Assembly (NCBI GenBank): GCA_028698305.1
Contig: JAQVDN010000001.1
Coordinates: 124,001-188,000 of the forward strand
From: Candidatus Altimarinota bacterium
GTDB lineage: Bacteria; Patescibacteriota; Gracilibacteria; BD1-5; UBA6164
Length of the DNA stretch: 64,000 bases
Direction: 5' to 3'
The translations under genes were made by a program, and so were the position numbers. This document shows, piece by piece, positions 42,294 through 55,026 of this stretch (the first letter of the stretch is position 1; each line of letters opens with the position of its first letter). The notes below the pieces were generated by a model that did no database searches, had not been told where the DNA came from, and saw only the letters and a program-made list of their open reading frames with translations.

Positions 42294-45159
42294 ATTCTGG
42301 CATTATTCAAAGTCTAGCTTCTATTTCCATATCAACATATTTTTTCTTTCTACCGTATTTTTTTCTAGAATATTCCTTTATTATATTTGCAACTTCTATA
42401 TTTTTATAATTATTGTCCCATATAGTTTTTAAGTCAAATGGTCTAGTTGTTGCATTGTCTATATTTAGCTTACAATAAGCTGTAAAATTTGCAATTCAAA
42501 TTATATCTTGTTGAGATAATAATGGAGCATATTCTTTTTCCATATATTCAGCATCTTCAGCACCAACTTTAAAACTCATTATTGTTCAGGCATTACCAAA
42601 AACTGCATCTTTAATACTAGGTTTATCTCATTTTTGTCAACTGTTACCTCATATTTGAGCTATAAATTGGTGAGCCATAATTAGAGCTAGATGATATTTT
42701 CTGGCTTCTGATAATATCTCTCAAAATGTTTCAGTAGCAAAGTTTTGAAATTCGTCTACATACATGTAAAAATCTTTTCTTTCAGATTCAGGCATATCTG
42801 CTCTACTCATTGCAGCCATGTTTACTTTTGACACAAATATTAGTCAAAGTAACTGAGCATTCAATGCTCAAATCTTACCTTTAGAAAGATTAACTAATAG
42901 TATTTTTTGATTGTCCATAATCTCTCTAATATTAAAAGCTGATTTTGGTTGTCAAATAATATTTCTTATAGTTGTATTTGTTATAAAAGGTCAAAATTTA
43001 CTTGAAAAATAAGGTATCATTTCTTGTTTTTCTCTTTCTCAAGTATTTGCATATTCGTGATCCCAAAATGATTTTACAACAGGATTTTTTACTTTAGATA
43101 CTTTATATTTCATAAATGCATCATCTACAAATAGTCTAGGAACATCTATAAGTGTACCTCAATCTTCGACATCTTCCATTAGTGTCAAACATCAGTTTCT
43201 AAAATAATGTTGTATCCTAGGTCCAAATATTTCATCACCAAAAATCTTTATAAATATTTCTGTTGCATCAAGAGCAGCTCTATCCATTTCTCTTTTTCTT
43301 ATTTCAGGATCTGTTGATAATATTTCTAACATATTTAGTCACATTGGTCTTTCATCATCACTTGGGTCAAAAACTACTATATCTTTTGCTCTTTCTTTTG
43401 GAGTAAATGCTAAAATATCTTCTACTAAATCTCAGTGAGGATCAATTACACAAACTCAATCTCCATTCCGTACATCTTGTCTAGCAAGATATCATATAAA
43501 TACAGATTTTCAACCTCAAGATTTTCAAATTATATAATGATGTCTACCTCTATCTTTCCTTGAAAAATAGACAGGTATCTTTCTATTTCTATATTCATTC
43601 CATCACAATAAAACTCAATCTTTAAAGACAGGAAATCATCATAAATGTCTATGAGTATCTATTTCTTCAAAAATTGCTTTTCATTCTGGAGTTTTTCAAA
43701 TTTCTTTATAGATAGGCTTACCATTTTCATCTTTTCAAATTTCAACTTTTTCTTTTAAGATAGTAGGTTCTTTTGGAAATTTTATATTATGTGGTAAAGG
43801 TAATTTCTTATATTCTAGCCAATTAATTATTGGAGATTTATTGTAGACAATATCTGGCATATGATAAAGAGTTGATACTTCATCAGCAGAAAACCAAGAT
43901 ACATTTTGAAAAAATCAAACTAATTTATATTTAAATCAAAAATGTCTAGCTGGTGTAAAAAACCATGGAAATGCATCTTCAAGTAATTGAGGATTATCTA
44001 GGGCATTATTATATTCATCAGTATACATTGAAGCAGCAGCTACTATTGCATGTACTCATTCTTCAGCATTTTTTTTATTTTTACTAGATACAAGTATCCT
44101 AATTGATGATTTAAACATTGGTTGTGCAGCTGTTTCTCACATAATTTTTTGACTTTCAGTTTCTGCTTGGTTAAAAATCTTATATGCATCTCATTCAGTA
44201 GCTCAAGGAGCATTATTTCATGCAACCATACTATCAGGTCATTGAACCATTGCTACAATTGGATTCCATAAAAAACTTAAAAATCAAAACAGGTGTTTTT
44301 TTTCTTTTTTATATTTTCATTTTGCAACTAATCAAGCAGCTCTAATAGCTTTTTTATTATATCTTGAACTTTCAGGTTTTATTACTAGTTGAAATACTGC
44401 TTTATCATCTTTAGCTAGTCATCAAAAAACATTTGTAAAATTATTTAGAGGGTCATCTTCTAAATATTTAAATATTTTTATAGGATATACATCATCATTT
44501 TCTTTTCATAAAGAAGCTCATCTCTTATGATATCATTTTTCTTCTAAATCAACATAATTTCATTCTTTCGGATTTATTACCAATATTTCTGCATCATTAT
44601 ATGTAGAAGTAAGGTGTTGGCTTATAAGATTAACATAATTTTTATAAGTAACTATAAAAAATGTTACTTCTCATTTATCATAAACTAGTTCTAAAGATAT
44701 TTTTGAATGTCAAAAAATACTATTAATAAGAGTATCTCTTAATCAGGCTTCACTTAATTTGTGGATTGCTTTATAGAACATACTCATTGTTCATATTTTT
44801 TCTTTGAAATCTTTCTTTGTTTCCTTTTCCTTATCTAGTTTTGAGTCCGCTCTAGGTAGTGTAATTCTAAGATATCTTAGATTTTTTCAATACCGCACTT
44901 CAAAAGCTAATTGTAAAGCTTTTTTAATCACTATAATGGTAAAAAATGATATAATTATCAATATAGCCCATGTTGCTAAATCACTCAATAATCATCCATC
45001 ACTTATATCAAACCAAGTTCATTCAAGTGCAGCTTTTGAACTTTCTTCATTTTTAATAGGATTTTTTATGTTTGAATTATTATTTGTTCACAAAACTCAA
45101 GCAAAAGTTTGGCTTAAATTTATAAATAATCATGCTATTATAAAAACTATTTTTTTCAT
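42292..45159 (-). CDS. VirD4/TraG-like type IV secretion ATPase
   Basis: 955 residues. A signal or membrane anchor (1-20) and a second helix (about 70-95, LATWAILIIISFFTIIVIKK) precede a long cytoplasmic part. Walker A is IGKSGGGKSVFIGYLAR near residue 545 (three TGA glycines), with CVIDPHGDLVEDIL just after. Walker B is FYMYVDEFQNFATET near 800, followed by GEILSEARKYHLALIMAHQF, which is a TraM-recognition/VirD4 feature. Such ATPases bring DNA or protein to a type IV channel or power a pilus. With the VirB2-like genes downstream it suggests a reduced conjugation- or uptake-type machine. Confidence 0.8.
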
Positions 45160-45257
45160 TTAATCTGTATTAAATAATTATTTATTATATATTATCATAT
45201 TTAGATTTAATAATAAATTATATTGAATTGACAATTTTATTATACTATATTAAATAT

Positions 45258-45290
45258 AAAAAGCATAAGATTTTCTTATGCTTTTATTTT
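45258..45290 (-). terminator. Terminator at the end of the 178-aa gene
   Basis: aaaagcataagat against cttatgctttt (with small bulge); it overlaps the last codons of the minus-strand gene. Confidence 0.65.
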
Positions 45291-45820
45291 ATTCATATTT
45301 CATTATGGCTTCAAATTCATCATTTGATTATCCAATCTTTTTCTGGTATTTTTTTAACTCATTGAGTAAATCTATATAATTCTTCAGCAAAATTATTATT
45401 ATTTATTGCTTCATTTAAATCTAGAGTATTTCATCTAAATTGAGTTCATTTATAATATATTTGGTTTCAAGCTTCATTTCATAAAAAACTATCTTCAAAA
45501 ATCATTCTAAAATCTTGTTTTCAAGTGATTCAAAGTTTATTTTTATTATTTAATAATTTTACTAAAACCTCTCAAATTTCTCAAATTTTATCTATATTCA
45601 TTGGTATATTTAAAATTTCATTTCAAGAGACAAAATAAAACTTATCATTTTTTTTATCGTAAGTCATATCTATATCAAAGTCAGGAATTTGAGAATCAAA
45701 TATTTTTAACATCCCAAGTGCTTCATATACTTTTGCTTTTTGTTCAGCATTATCAATTGCTCCATCTATTTTAGATTTTAAATCTAGTGATTCATTATTT
45801 ATTTCTAAAGTTTCACTCAT
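45284..45820 (-). CDS. Hypothetical soluble protein, 178 aa
   Basis: MSETLEINNESLDLKSKIDG at the start. An acidic protein with an N-terminal helix (AIDNAEQKAKVYEALGM), then IPDFDIDMTYDKKNDKFYFV, EVLVKLLNNKNKLGITGKQD, and the end KIPEKDWIIKGGIGSHNEIG. No membrane segment and no motif that I recognise. It reads past several TGA codons, which keeps a coherent frame. It stands between the secretion block and dnaE, divergent from the latter. Confidence 0.6.
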
Positions 45821-45944
45821 AATATAGAAATTATTATATATTTTTTATTATTGTAACACTTTATTTTAAAATATGCAAAATTTTGAATTTAATAAAAAAA
45901 TAAGTAAACTATTTTTAGTTTTTAGCTATTAAGGAAATTAATTT

Positions 45945-48900
45945 ATGTTTGTACATCTACATAATCACTCACATTATTCTATACTTGAATGACTTCCAAA
46001 ACCATCTTCATATGTAGCAAAAGCAAAAGAATTTTGAATGAAAGCAATAGCAATAACTGATACTTGAAATATTCATGGTTGTCATGAATTATATAAAGAA
46101 TGTATTTATGCATGAATTAAACCTATCTTATGAACTGAAATCTATGTTGAATCAAGTTTAGATAATAATATAAAACATAAATTAGTTTTGCTTGCAAAAT
46201 CACTTAAAGGTTATAGAAATATTATATCTTTAGTTTCAAAAGCAAGTTTAGATAACCCATGAAATATCTGAAAAATAAAATTTGAAGATATAGTTTCACT
46301 TAAAAATATTGTTTGAGATTTAGAAATGGTTTGTCTTTCTGGTCCTATATCATGAGAAATACCATATTTTATATTGTCATGAAAGGAAGACGATATAATT
46401 CTTGATAGGATTAAAATATATCAAGAAGTTTTTTGAGTTGAGAGTTATTATTTAGAACTATTATATCATGATGATATTCCAAAACAAAGATTCGTCACAG
46501 ATAAACTTATAGAAATAAATTCTAAATATTCTATTCCAGTTGTTGCAACTAATAACTGTTATTATATTGATAAAAGTGATGCAAAAACTCAAGATGTTAT
46601 CATGGCACTTTGAACTGGTCATGAACTTGAAAATCCAGATAGACCAACACTTATAAATTGAGATTACTCTTTTTTAAGTGAGGAAGAAATGCAAATATTG
46701 TTTTGATTTATACCTGAAGCACTAGATAATACTGAAAAAATCGCTGAAATGGTGGATATTCATATAGAGACGGGAGGTATTTTAATCCCTACTTATGAAT
46801 TACCAGAAAATGACAAAGCAATATATGATGAAGCATTAAAACTAGAAGAAGAACAATATTATACAGAAAATTCTTCAAGAGATAAGAGTGATTATATTAA
46901 AAGATTAACAAGTGATGAATGGTATCTAAGATATCTTTCTTTTTCATGACTTAATTGGAGATATAATGCTTGAATAGATAAAGAAACTATATTTAAACTT
47001 GTTCAAAAACTTGATAAACCAAGTTTAAATAAGAAATTAACTGAAACTTCACCAGAGGAATTAAAAGAATTATCTCTTACTTATTATAGTGGTGAAAAAA
47101 AAGATATTTTAAAATCATTTTCTCAGGATATACAAGATAAGATTGAAAGACTAGAATATGAACTTGTAGTAGTAAATGAAATGTGATTTAATGCTTATTT
47201 CTTGATAGTTGCTGATTATATAAATTGGGCTAGAAATAATGATGTACCAGTTTGACCTGGTAGATGATCAGCTGCTGGTAGTCTGATGGCTTATTTATCA
47301 GGTATTACAGATATAGATCCACTTCCTTATAAACTACTTTTTGAGAGATTTTTAAATCCTGCCAGAGTTTCTATGCCAGATATAGATACAGATTTTGCTG
47401 ATACTTGAAGAGATAAAGTAGTAGAATATTGTAGAAAAAAATATTGAGCAGATAGAGTTGCTCAAATTTGTACGTTTGGTACATTTGCTGCTCGTGCTGC
47501 TGTAAAAGATGTATGAAGAGTTTATGGTATTCCATTTGCTGAAATGAATGATCTAGCAAAACTTATTCCAGAAAAGCCAGGAACAAAATTGAAACAAGCA
47601 TTAGAAGATAGTATAGAATTTAATGATGCTTACAATAATAATCCTAGATATAAAGAAATCATTGACAATGCTTTAAAAATAGAATGAAATGTTAGACAAT
47701 TATGAGTTCATGCTTGTGCTGTTATTATTGCACCAGAGCCAATGACAAACTTTACAGCACTCCAACATCCACCAAAAGATGCTGAAAGTATAGTAACTCA
47801 ATATAGTGCTTATCCTCTTGAAGATTTGGGGCTTTTGAAAATGGATTTTCTTTGACTTAGAAATCTTACAATCATAAAAAGAGCGCAAAAAATTATCAAA
47901 AATAATAAGTGAATAGATATTGATATATTAAAAATAGATTTAAATGACCCAAAAGTTTTTGAAATATTTGCACTTTGAGATACAACTTGAGTATTTCAGT
48001 TTGAATCTGATGGGATGAGAAAGTATTTAAAAGATTTAGCACCTGACTCTTTTGAAGATTTGATAGCTATGGTTTCTCTTTATAGACCTTGACCACTTGC
48101 TTATATTCCGACATATATTGATGTTAAATATAAAAGAAAGGAACTTAAATATCTAACAGATGATTTAAGAAAGATACTAGAAGACGCTTGATATACTGAA
48201 GAAGAAATACTTGAAGAAAAGAGAAAATTAGACGAAGATTTATCACAGATATTGGATGTAAGTTATGGTATTGCAGTTTATCAAGAACAATTGATGTTTA
48301 TAGTTCAGTATATGGCAGGTTTTTCTCTTTGAGAGGCTGATTTACTTCGTAGATGAGTTTGAAAGAAAAAACTTGATGTAATTGAAGCACTTAAAAAAGA
48401 ATTTATTGAAAAGGGGATTAATTATAGACAATATAAGCCAGAAACTACAAATTACATATATACTGAAATGATAATGCCAGCTGCAAATTATTCTTTCAAT
48501 AAATCTCATGCAGCTTGTTATGCTTATATAGCTTATCAAACTGCTTATCTTAAAGCTTATTTTCCAACTGAATTTTTAACTGCACTTATGGTAAGTGATG
48601 AAGAAGTTATGGAAAGAATAGTAATGGAAGTGAGTGAATGTGAAGCTAAATGAATCTCAGTTTTACCACCAAGTGTAAATGAATCCTTGAAACATTTTAC
48701 ATATATAGATGATAAAAATATAAGATTTTGATTAAAAGCAATTAAGTGAATCTGAGATTGACCAATTGATAAGATTATAGAAGCTAGAACTTTAGCATGA
48801 TGAAAATTTGAAGATATAGAACAATTTATAGAAGTTTGTGGTAAAGAGGTGATAAATAAAAAATCACTTGAATCTCTTATATTATCATGAGCAATGGATG

Positions 48901-50012
48901 AACTTTGAGTTAGAAAACAACTTTTTTCTTCAATAGAAGATATGATAAAATATTCTCGTCGTGATGAGAAAAAAAGAGAAACTAGTCAAATCTGACTTTT
49001 TGATAATAGTAGTGATTTTGAAGATAAGTTAGAACTTATAAAATGTGAAGATTTTTCTTATGAAGAAAGATTATCATGAGAAAAATCTATGATATGATTT
49101 TCAGTTTCAGGTCATGCACTTGATTGATTAAAAAGATATTGTGCTAGGAGATGACAAAATACAAAAAAACTTAAGATGAATTTTGAAGAATTATTGGAAT
49201 TAGATAAGATTCAAAATCCAGAAAAATATGAAATCCCTCACCCTAGCCCTCTCCCAGAGGTAGAGGGAATAGAAACTTCTCAAAATAATTCTTTCTTCAT
49301 TGGGAGGAAAGATGCCTGAAAAGCAGATAGAGGGATAAAAAAAATACCTACTAAGGAAGAGATTGTTCAAGCAGTTTGAGTTATAATAGATACAAGAAAA
49401 GTTGTAACAAAAACAGGTAAACAGATGATTTTTTTGAAATGTGAAGGATTTGATTATGATTTTGAAGTTGTTATCTTTCCAAAAGATGTGGATAAATATA
49501 AAGATAAGTTAGAAAATGATAAAATAATCATTGTTTCAGGTAGTTTAGATATAAATTTTGAATATAAAAGAAAAAGTATACAAGCTCGTGATATAAAAGT
49601 TGCAAGTATTACTCAAGTTAGAGAACAAGCTAATGATTTATGATTATTTGATAAATCAAAAAGATTTATTAATCTAAATTTAAATGAGATAAAAGAAGAA
49701 GAAATTTGTGATACTACTGAAAGTGAAGCATGTTCTATTATGCCAAATAATTTTGAAGAAGAATTAGAAAAAAATTTACAAGCAAACAAAAATGAATTAT
49801 ATGGGAAAATAAGTGATAAATTTATAATCCATATTCCAGCAAATGCTAAAAAAGAAGACTTACATGATTTAAAGGCATTTATGCAAGAAGAAGAAACTTG
49901 ATTTATAAAGATATTTATAGATCTAAGATGACAAGAAATAGATACAAAGATTAGTTTATCTAATTTAGAGAATTTGAGAGATTGGATAAATGAGAAGTGG
50001 AATAATAATTAA
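45945..50012 (+). CDS. dnaE: DNA polymerase III alpha subunit DnaE
   Basis: 1355 residues. N-terminal PHP domain [20 protein letters not shown] with ITDTGNIHG. The palm motifs are [20 protein letters not shown] near 436 and [20 protein letters not shown] near 478 with two catalytic Asp; LLKMDFLGLRNL follows. [20 protein letters not shown] and helix-hairpin-helix GLKAIKGIGDG come later. The C-terminal OB-fold region is near 1150-1230 and ends in a KH-like tail. An insertion near residues 1097-1138 is encoded by a GC-rich palindromic repeat. DnaE is the replicative polymerase; its upstream region has aaggaa as ribosome site. Confidence 0.96.
49234..49267 (+). repeat. GC-rich palindromic repeat inserted in frame within dnaE
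   Basis: CCCTCACCCTAGCCCTCTCC (49234-49253) followed by CAGAGG and TAGAGGG gives an imperfect palindrome, far GC-richer than its surroundings. It resembles the widespread 'CCCTCaCCCtaaCCCTCTCCC' bacterial repeat. It is translated as [17 protein letters not shown] within the less conserved region before the OB fold. Confidence 0.7.
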
Positions 50013-50023
50013 ATTTAAAATTA

Positions 50024-51256
50024 ATGCTAAAAATTTTTTTATATAACTTTAATAAACTTCCAGAATCAAATAAGTCAATGATTTATTTGATGTGGATTTA
50101 TGATATATGAGCGATTATTTCAAGTATTTTTATAAATATATATGTTTTTAAAATAAATAATTCACTAGGAGATATTATTTATTTTAATATTTTCTTTTTG
50201 ACATTTTCTCTTATAGGATTTACATATATTTGATTTTTAATGAGTATTTTTAAAAAAAATATTAGAAATATGTATTATGTATCTTATATTTTGTTTATTC
50301 TAGCTTTTACATTTCTTTTTTTCTATAATTGAAATTTGATTTGAGTCTATGTATTTTGAGTTTTATTTTGATTATGAAATTGAGCCTTTTGGTGTGCCGT
50401 TCATACTCAAGAGTTAAAAAATATTGAAAATAAAAATAGAGATTTTTATTCATCAAGTATTTCAGTTTGACAAAATATAGTTTCTGTTTTAGTTCCATTA
50501 TTAGTTGCATTTTTGTTTTATATTTCTAAAATTTATAAATTTGAATGATATATAGTTTTATTTTTAGGATTACCTATGGTATATATTATCTCATTTTTCT
50601 TTGTTAAAAATATTGATGTCTATATTCCAAAAAAGGTGACTAAAGTAGATATCAAAAATTTTTTTGATTTATCTCGTTATAAATATGGACATTTATATTT
50701 CTTTTTTACTTGATTTAGACAATCTATTATTTGAGTTATATTATCTGTTATATGAATAACTTTTTTGAAAACAGAAGAAAATATTTGATTATTTCAAGCT
50801 ATATTAACTTTTATTTCTACATTTTCTATTATTCATCTTTCACATAAAAGAAATGAAAAAAATAGGTTGAAATATTATTTGTTGTTAAGTCTATTAATGA
50901 TGTTATTATATATTTGATTTTGAATTTATTTTTGATTAATAAGTTATTTAATATTTTCCTTACTTTTACTTTTTGTAAAGCCAATTTTTAGGATATCTGA
51001 ACATGTATATGATTTGTCTATGATGGATAATATTAAAACCAAAGAAAATGATTTTTATCCAGCCATGTTATTTAGAGAAATAATACTATGGGTATGAAGG
51101 ATGTCATGACTTTTGTTTCTACTTGTAATCTATTATTTTTCATGATTTGAGTTGAATTTTATATTAAGAATTTGAGTTTATCTTATATGATTTTCATTTA
51201 TATTCTTGTATTTTTGAGCTTATTTATGGGAAAAATATGAAAAAAATAATTTTTAA
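50024..51256 (+). CDS. MFS-like 12-helix membrane transporter
   Basis: 410 residues, almost entirely hydrophobic, with about twelve membrane helices arranged as 6+6 and a charged central loop (PKKVTKVDIKNFFDLSRYKY). It is very rich in Phe, Leu and Ile, with glycines mainly as TGA, and lacks a clear substrate motif. It lies 11 bases behind dnaE and 11 before the nucleotidase gene, so it is probably co-transcribed. A nucleoside or nucleotide-related substrate is possible because of the next gene, but this is only inference. Confidence 0.6.
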
Positions 51257-51267
51257 CTAAATAAATA

Positions 51268-52116
51268 ATGAATAATATAATTTTTAGTGATAAACAAAGG
51301 TTTGAAAAAATAATTTCAAATATAAAAAAAGGTTGATATGAAAATCTTCATATCTTATCTGATTTTGATAAAACTTTAACAAAGGAGTTTATTGATTGAG
51401 AGAAAAGACCTAGTCTTATCTCAATTCTTAGAAGACAAAATATACTATGAGAAGAATACTCAAAAAAAGCATATGATTTGTTTGATTATTATAATCCAAT
51501 AGAAATAAATCCAAATATAGACATAGAAGATAAAAAAATACAAATGACTATTTGGTGGGAAAAACACTTAGATTTGTTGGTAAAATCTGGTTTAAAAAAG
51601 CAAGATATAGACAAGGCAATTAATTCTTGAATTATTAAATTTAGAGATGGAGTCAAGGATTTTTTATCAAATATGAATGATGAAAATGTTCCAATTGTTA
51701 TTATATCTGCAAATGCTTTAGGATCTGATTCAAATTATTTATTTTTAGAACAAAATTGAGTAAATATTTCAAATATTAAAATTATATCAAATAGTTTTAT
51801 TTGGGATGATAATTGAAATGCAATTTGATATAATAAACCTGTAATTCATGTTTTTAATAAGGATGAAACAGTTTTAAAATCATTTCCAGAAATTTATGAT
51901 AATATAAAATCTAGAAAAAATGTTATCTTACTTTGAGATAGTTTATGAGATCCAGGTATGATACATTGATTTGAATATGATAATCTACTCAAAATCTGAT
52001 TTTTAAATGATAAAGTTGATGAACTTTTAGAAGATTATAAAAAACATTATGATGTGGTTATAGTTTGAGATTGAGAATTTGATTTTGTTAATGAAATAAT
52101 TAAAACAATAAAATAA
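51268..52116 (+). CDS. UMPH-1-type pyrimidine 5'-nucleotidase (HAD family)
   Basis: 282 residues. HAD motif I is LHILSDFDKTLTKEFIDGEK (nucleophile Asp and second Asp). MTIWWEKHLDLLV and FRDGVKDFLSNMNDENVPIV follow, with IVIISANALGSD as motif II, and KNVILLGDSLGDPGMIHGFE as motifs III-IV. The order and the cap region fit the UMPH-1/cytosolic 5'-nucleotidase III family, which removes phosphate from pyrimidine nucleotides. It follows the transporter gene by 11 bases. Confidence 0.82.
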
Positions 52117-52202
52117 AACAAGTTCAATGTAAAAGTAAATTAAATTTTTGTTATTTATATTTTTTAGATATCATTATTATGTTTTTAAAATTAATTAATA
52201 TT

Positions 52203-52709
52203 ATGATTAAAAAAGATATTAAATCATGATTAATACAATGAATAACAATATTATTAGTATTATCATTATGAGCTGTATCATATGCAGCATTTACAAATTT
52301 TACAAGTTTACAAGCAACAAGTTGAGAAACTTTAACTTCTACGAAGTGGAATGATATGGTAGATGCAGTTCAAGATGAATATTTAACAAATTGAACAGAG
52401 GTTGTTACTAATAAAACTTGGGATTGAAAACCCGTTTATAGAAAAGTATTAACTTATACTTCTTGATCTAATAGTAACTGATTAAATCTTAATAGTTCTT
52501 GATTGTTTTCAAATGCTGATAATTGTAAAATTGTTCAACATGTAATATATAGAAGTGATTGACGGAATACAACGTGAGAACAAAATACTATTTTAGATAC
52601 TGATATAAAAAAGGATTGTTCTTCTATATGGATGCAAACAAATTGACAATCATATACTTTATCTAGACCTGTTATTTTAATAATTGAATATACTAAAACA
52701 ACAGATTAA
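52203..52709 (+). CDS. Secreted protein, 168 aa, unknown
   Basis: It begins MIKKDIKSGLIQGITILLVL followed by SLGAVSYAAF, a signal peptide or pilin-like helix. An in-frame ATG at 52179 would add eight residues. The mature part has SGETLTSTKWNDMVDAVQDE, which resembles the linker region preceding collar or tail-type domains, and then a Ser/Asn/Gly-rich beta region (SGSNSNGLNLNSSGLFSN) with two Cys. It could be an exported adhesin or pilin-like protein. No family assigned. Confidence 0.55.
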
Positions 52710-52714
52710 ACAAT

Positions 52715-52748
52715 AAAAAAATAGAGATTTAAATCTCTATTTTTTTAT
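52715..52748 (+). terminator. Bidirectional terminator between secreted protein and typA
   Basis: aaaaaaatagagattt against aaatctctattttttt, at convergent gene ends. Confidence 0.8.
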
Positions 52749-54547
52749 TGTTTACCAAATCTTTTTCTTTCAGTTTCAGTTAAATATTTTTTTCTTAATC
52801 TTATTGATATTGGAGTTACTTCAACATATTCATCATCTGATATATAGTCAATCGCTTCTTCAAGGGTCATTAATTTAGGTGGAACTAATTTTAAAGCTTC
52901 ATCTGTACCAGATGCTCTTACGTTTGTAAGTTTTTTATTTTTAGTTGCATTTACTGCTAAATCTTGACCTTTACTTGATTCTCAAATAATCATTCATTCA
53001 TATATTTCTGTAGCTGGTTCAACAAATATTTTACCTCTATCTTGTAAATTAAATAGTGAGTAAGCCATTGTTTTACCATTTTCCATAGAAATCATAGATC
53101 AAACAGCTCTTTTTTCAATTGGACCTTTATATGGTTCAAATTTATCAAATGAGCTTGATAATAATCATTCACCTTTTGTAAGAGTAGTAAATTCTGATTT
53201 AAATCATAATAATCATCTAGTTGGTACACTAAATTCTAAACTTACTATACCATTATGTTCTTCCATATGAGTCATTAAACCTTTTCTTTTACCTAGTTCA
53301 GCAATAACTGATCATTCATTTCAAGCAGGTACTGAAACAGAAACACTTTCAATTGGTTCCATTTTTACACCATTTTCTTCGTGCATGATTACTACTGGAG
53401 CTCAAACTTGTAGTTCAAATCATTCTCTTCTCATTGTTTCAATAAGAACAGATAAGTGTAATTCTCATCTACCAGCAACTTCATAATTATCACCACTTGA
53501 AAAATCTATTTTTAATCAAACATTTGTTTCAAGTTCTTTTTCTAATCTATCTCTTATTTGTCTTGAAGTTACAAATTTACCTTCTCTACCAGCAAATGGA
53601 GAATTATTTACTAAGAATTCCATTTTTAAAGTAGGTTCATCAATTGTAATTGGAGGCATTGGAGCAGCTCAAGCAACTCATGAAACAGTTTCACCTACGA
53701 ATATATCAGCAATTCAAGCTATAGTAACTATATCTCAAGCAATTGCTTCTTTAGTTTTAATCTTATTTAATCATTGATTTGTAAGAATTTCTGTAATCTT
53801 ACCTTTTCTTTCAACTCAATCATTTGATGTAATAAATACTTCTTGTCAAACTTTTGCTTTTCATTCATATATTCTACCTATACCAAGTCTTCATAGAAAA
53901 CTATCATATCATAGATTAGCAATTTGCATTTTAAAAGGAGCATCTACATTATTAGGAGCTTCAGGTATTTTTTTCATAACAAAATCTAAAAGAGGAGATA
54001 TATCTTTTCTTTCAGGATTTTCATCAGTCCATGCTAAACCTTCTCTAGCAATTGCATAAACAGGTTCATTTAAATGTTCTAATTGTTCATCAGTTGCACC
54101 TAGTTGTACAAATAAATCAAATAATTGATCAATAACCCAATCAGCTCTAGCCGATGGTTTATCCATTTTATTTATAACAACAATAGGATGAAGTCATAAT
54201 TCAAGAGATTTTTTAAGTACAAATTTAGTTTGAGGCATAGGACCTTCATAAGCATCTACAACTAAACAAACACTATCAACAGTTCTAAGTACTCTTTCTA
54301 CTTCTGAACCAAAATCAGCATGCCCTGGAGTATCAACTATGTTTATTTTATTACCTTTGTAAGTAATACCAGTATTTTTTGAATAAATAGTAATTCCTCT
54401 TTCTTTTTCTTGTGCATTTGAATCCATTACACATGTTTCAATACCAACTCTTGCATCAAAATTGTCATCAGATTTTAATAATTCATCAACCAATGTAGTT
54501 TTACCATGATCAACGTGAGCGATGATGGCTATATTTCTAAAAGACAT
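52745..54547 (-). CDS. typA: Translational GTPase TypA/BipA
   Basis: 600 residues. G1 [15 protein letters not shown] (about 10-24), [12 protein letters not shown] as G2, [18 protein letters not shown] as G3, NKMDKPSAR as G4. Then domain II (RIYEGKAKVGQEVFI), a domain III/V EF-G-like part ([40 protein letters not shown]) and the TypA-specific C-terminus ([20 protein letters not shown]). BipA binds the 70S ribosome and supports assembly and stress responses. It lies behind rpsR on the same strand, with a terminator between. Confidence 0.96.
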
Positions 54548-54580
54548 AAAAAATATGTTTTAATATTAAAATAACAAATT

Positions 54581-54612
54581 AAGTTCAGTTTTTTAACTGA
54601 ACTTAATTTTAC
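54581..54612 (-). terminator. Hairpin in the typA leader
   Basis: taagttcagtt against aactgaactta with loop ttt. The flanking T-run is short. It may attenuate or merely separate rpsR from typA. Confidence 0.45.
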
Positions 54613-54677
54613 GAGTGAGAGTATATAAATAAAATATAAAAAGTAAAGTTTTTTAAATAAAAATATTGACAAAAATA

Positions 54678-54715
54678 TAAAAAGAATTCTAGTTATAGAA
54701 TTCTTTTTATATTTT
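54678..54715 (-). terminator. Terminator after rpsR
   Basis: aaaaagaattct against agaattcttttt with loop agttat and A/T runs on both sides. Confidence 0.8.
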
Positions 54716-54728
54716 TAAAAATCAATAA

Positions 54729-54947
54729 TTACCCTTCATAATTTGGATCAAAAGATTTAACAAATGGTAATAAAGCCATAATTCTAGCTTTTTTAATAGC
54801 ATTTGATAACTTTTTTTGATTTTTTAATGATACTCCAGTATAGTATCTAGGAGTTATTTTACCAAATTTAGTAATATATTTTTTTAATAATTCAACATTT
54901 TTATAATCAATGTTTTGTCCTTCTAATGGGCAAGTAGTTTTAGTCAT
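54729..54947 (-). CDS. rpsR: Ribosomal protein bS18
   Basis: 72 residues. [40 protein letters not shown] and [14 protein letters not shown] are diagnostic. It is the third gene of the conserved rpsF-ssb-rpsR cluster. All glycines here are GGN. Confidence 0.96.
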   Translation of the reverse strand: MTKTTCPLEGQNIDYKNVELLKKYITKFGKITPRYYTGVSLKNQKKLSNAIKKARIMALLPFVKSFDPNYEG

Positions 54948-55026
54948 AGTTTTTTTGTTTAATAATAAATTTTGGCTATATAACCAAACCTTTTTGGTTT
55001 GATAATTTATTTTTTAATCTTTTTGA

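Noticed and set aside
45228-45246. TTGACA with a nearby TATACT on the plus strand
   Set aside because: No plus-strand gene follows for 700 bases; AT-rich DNA gives such matches often.
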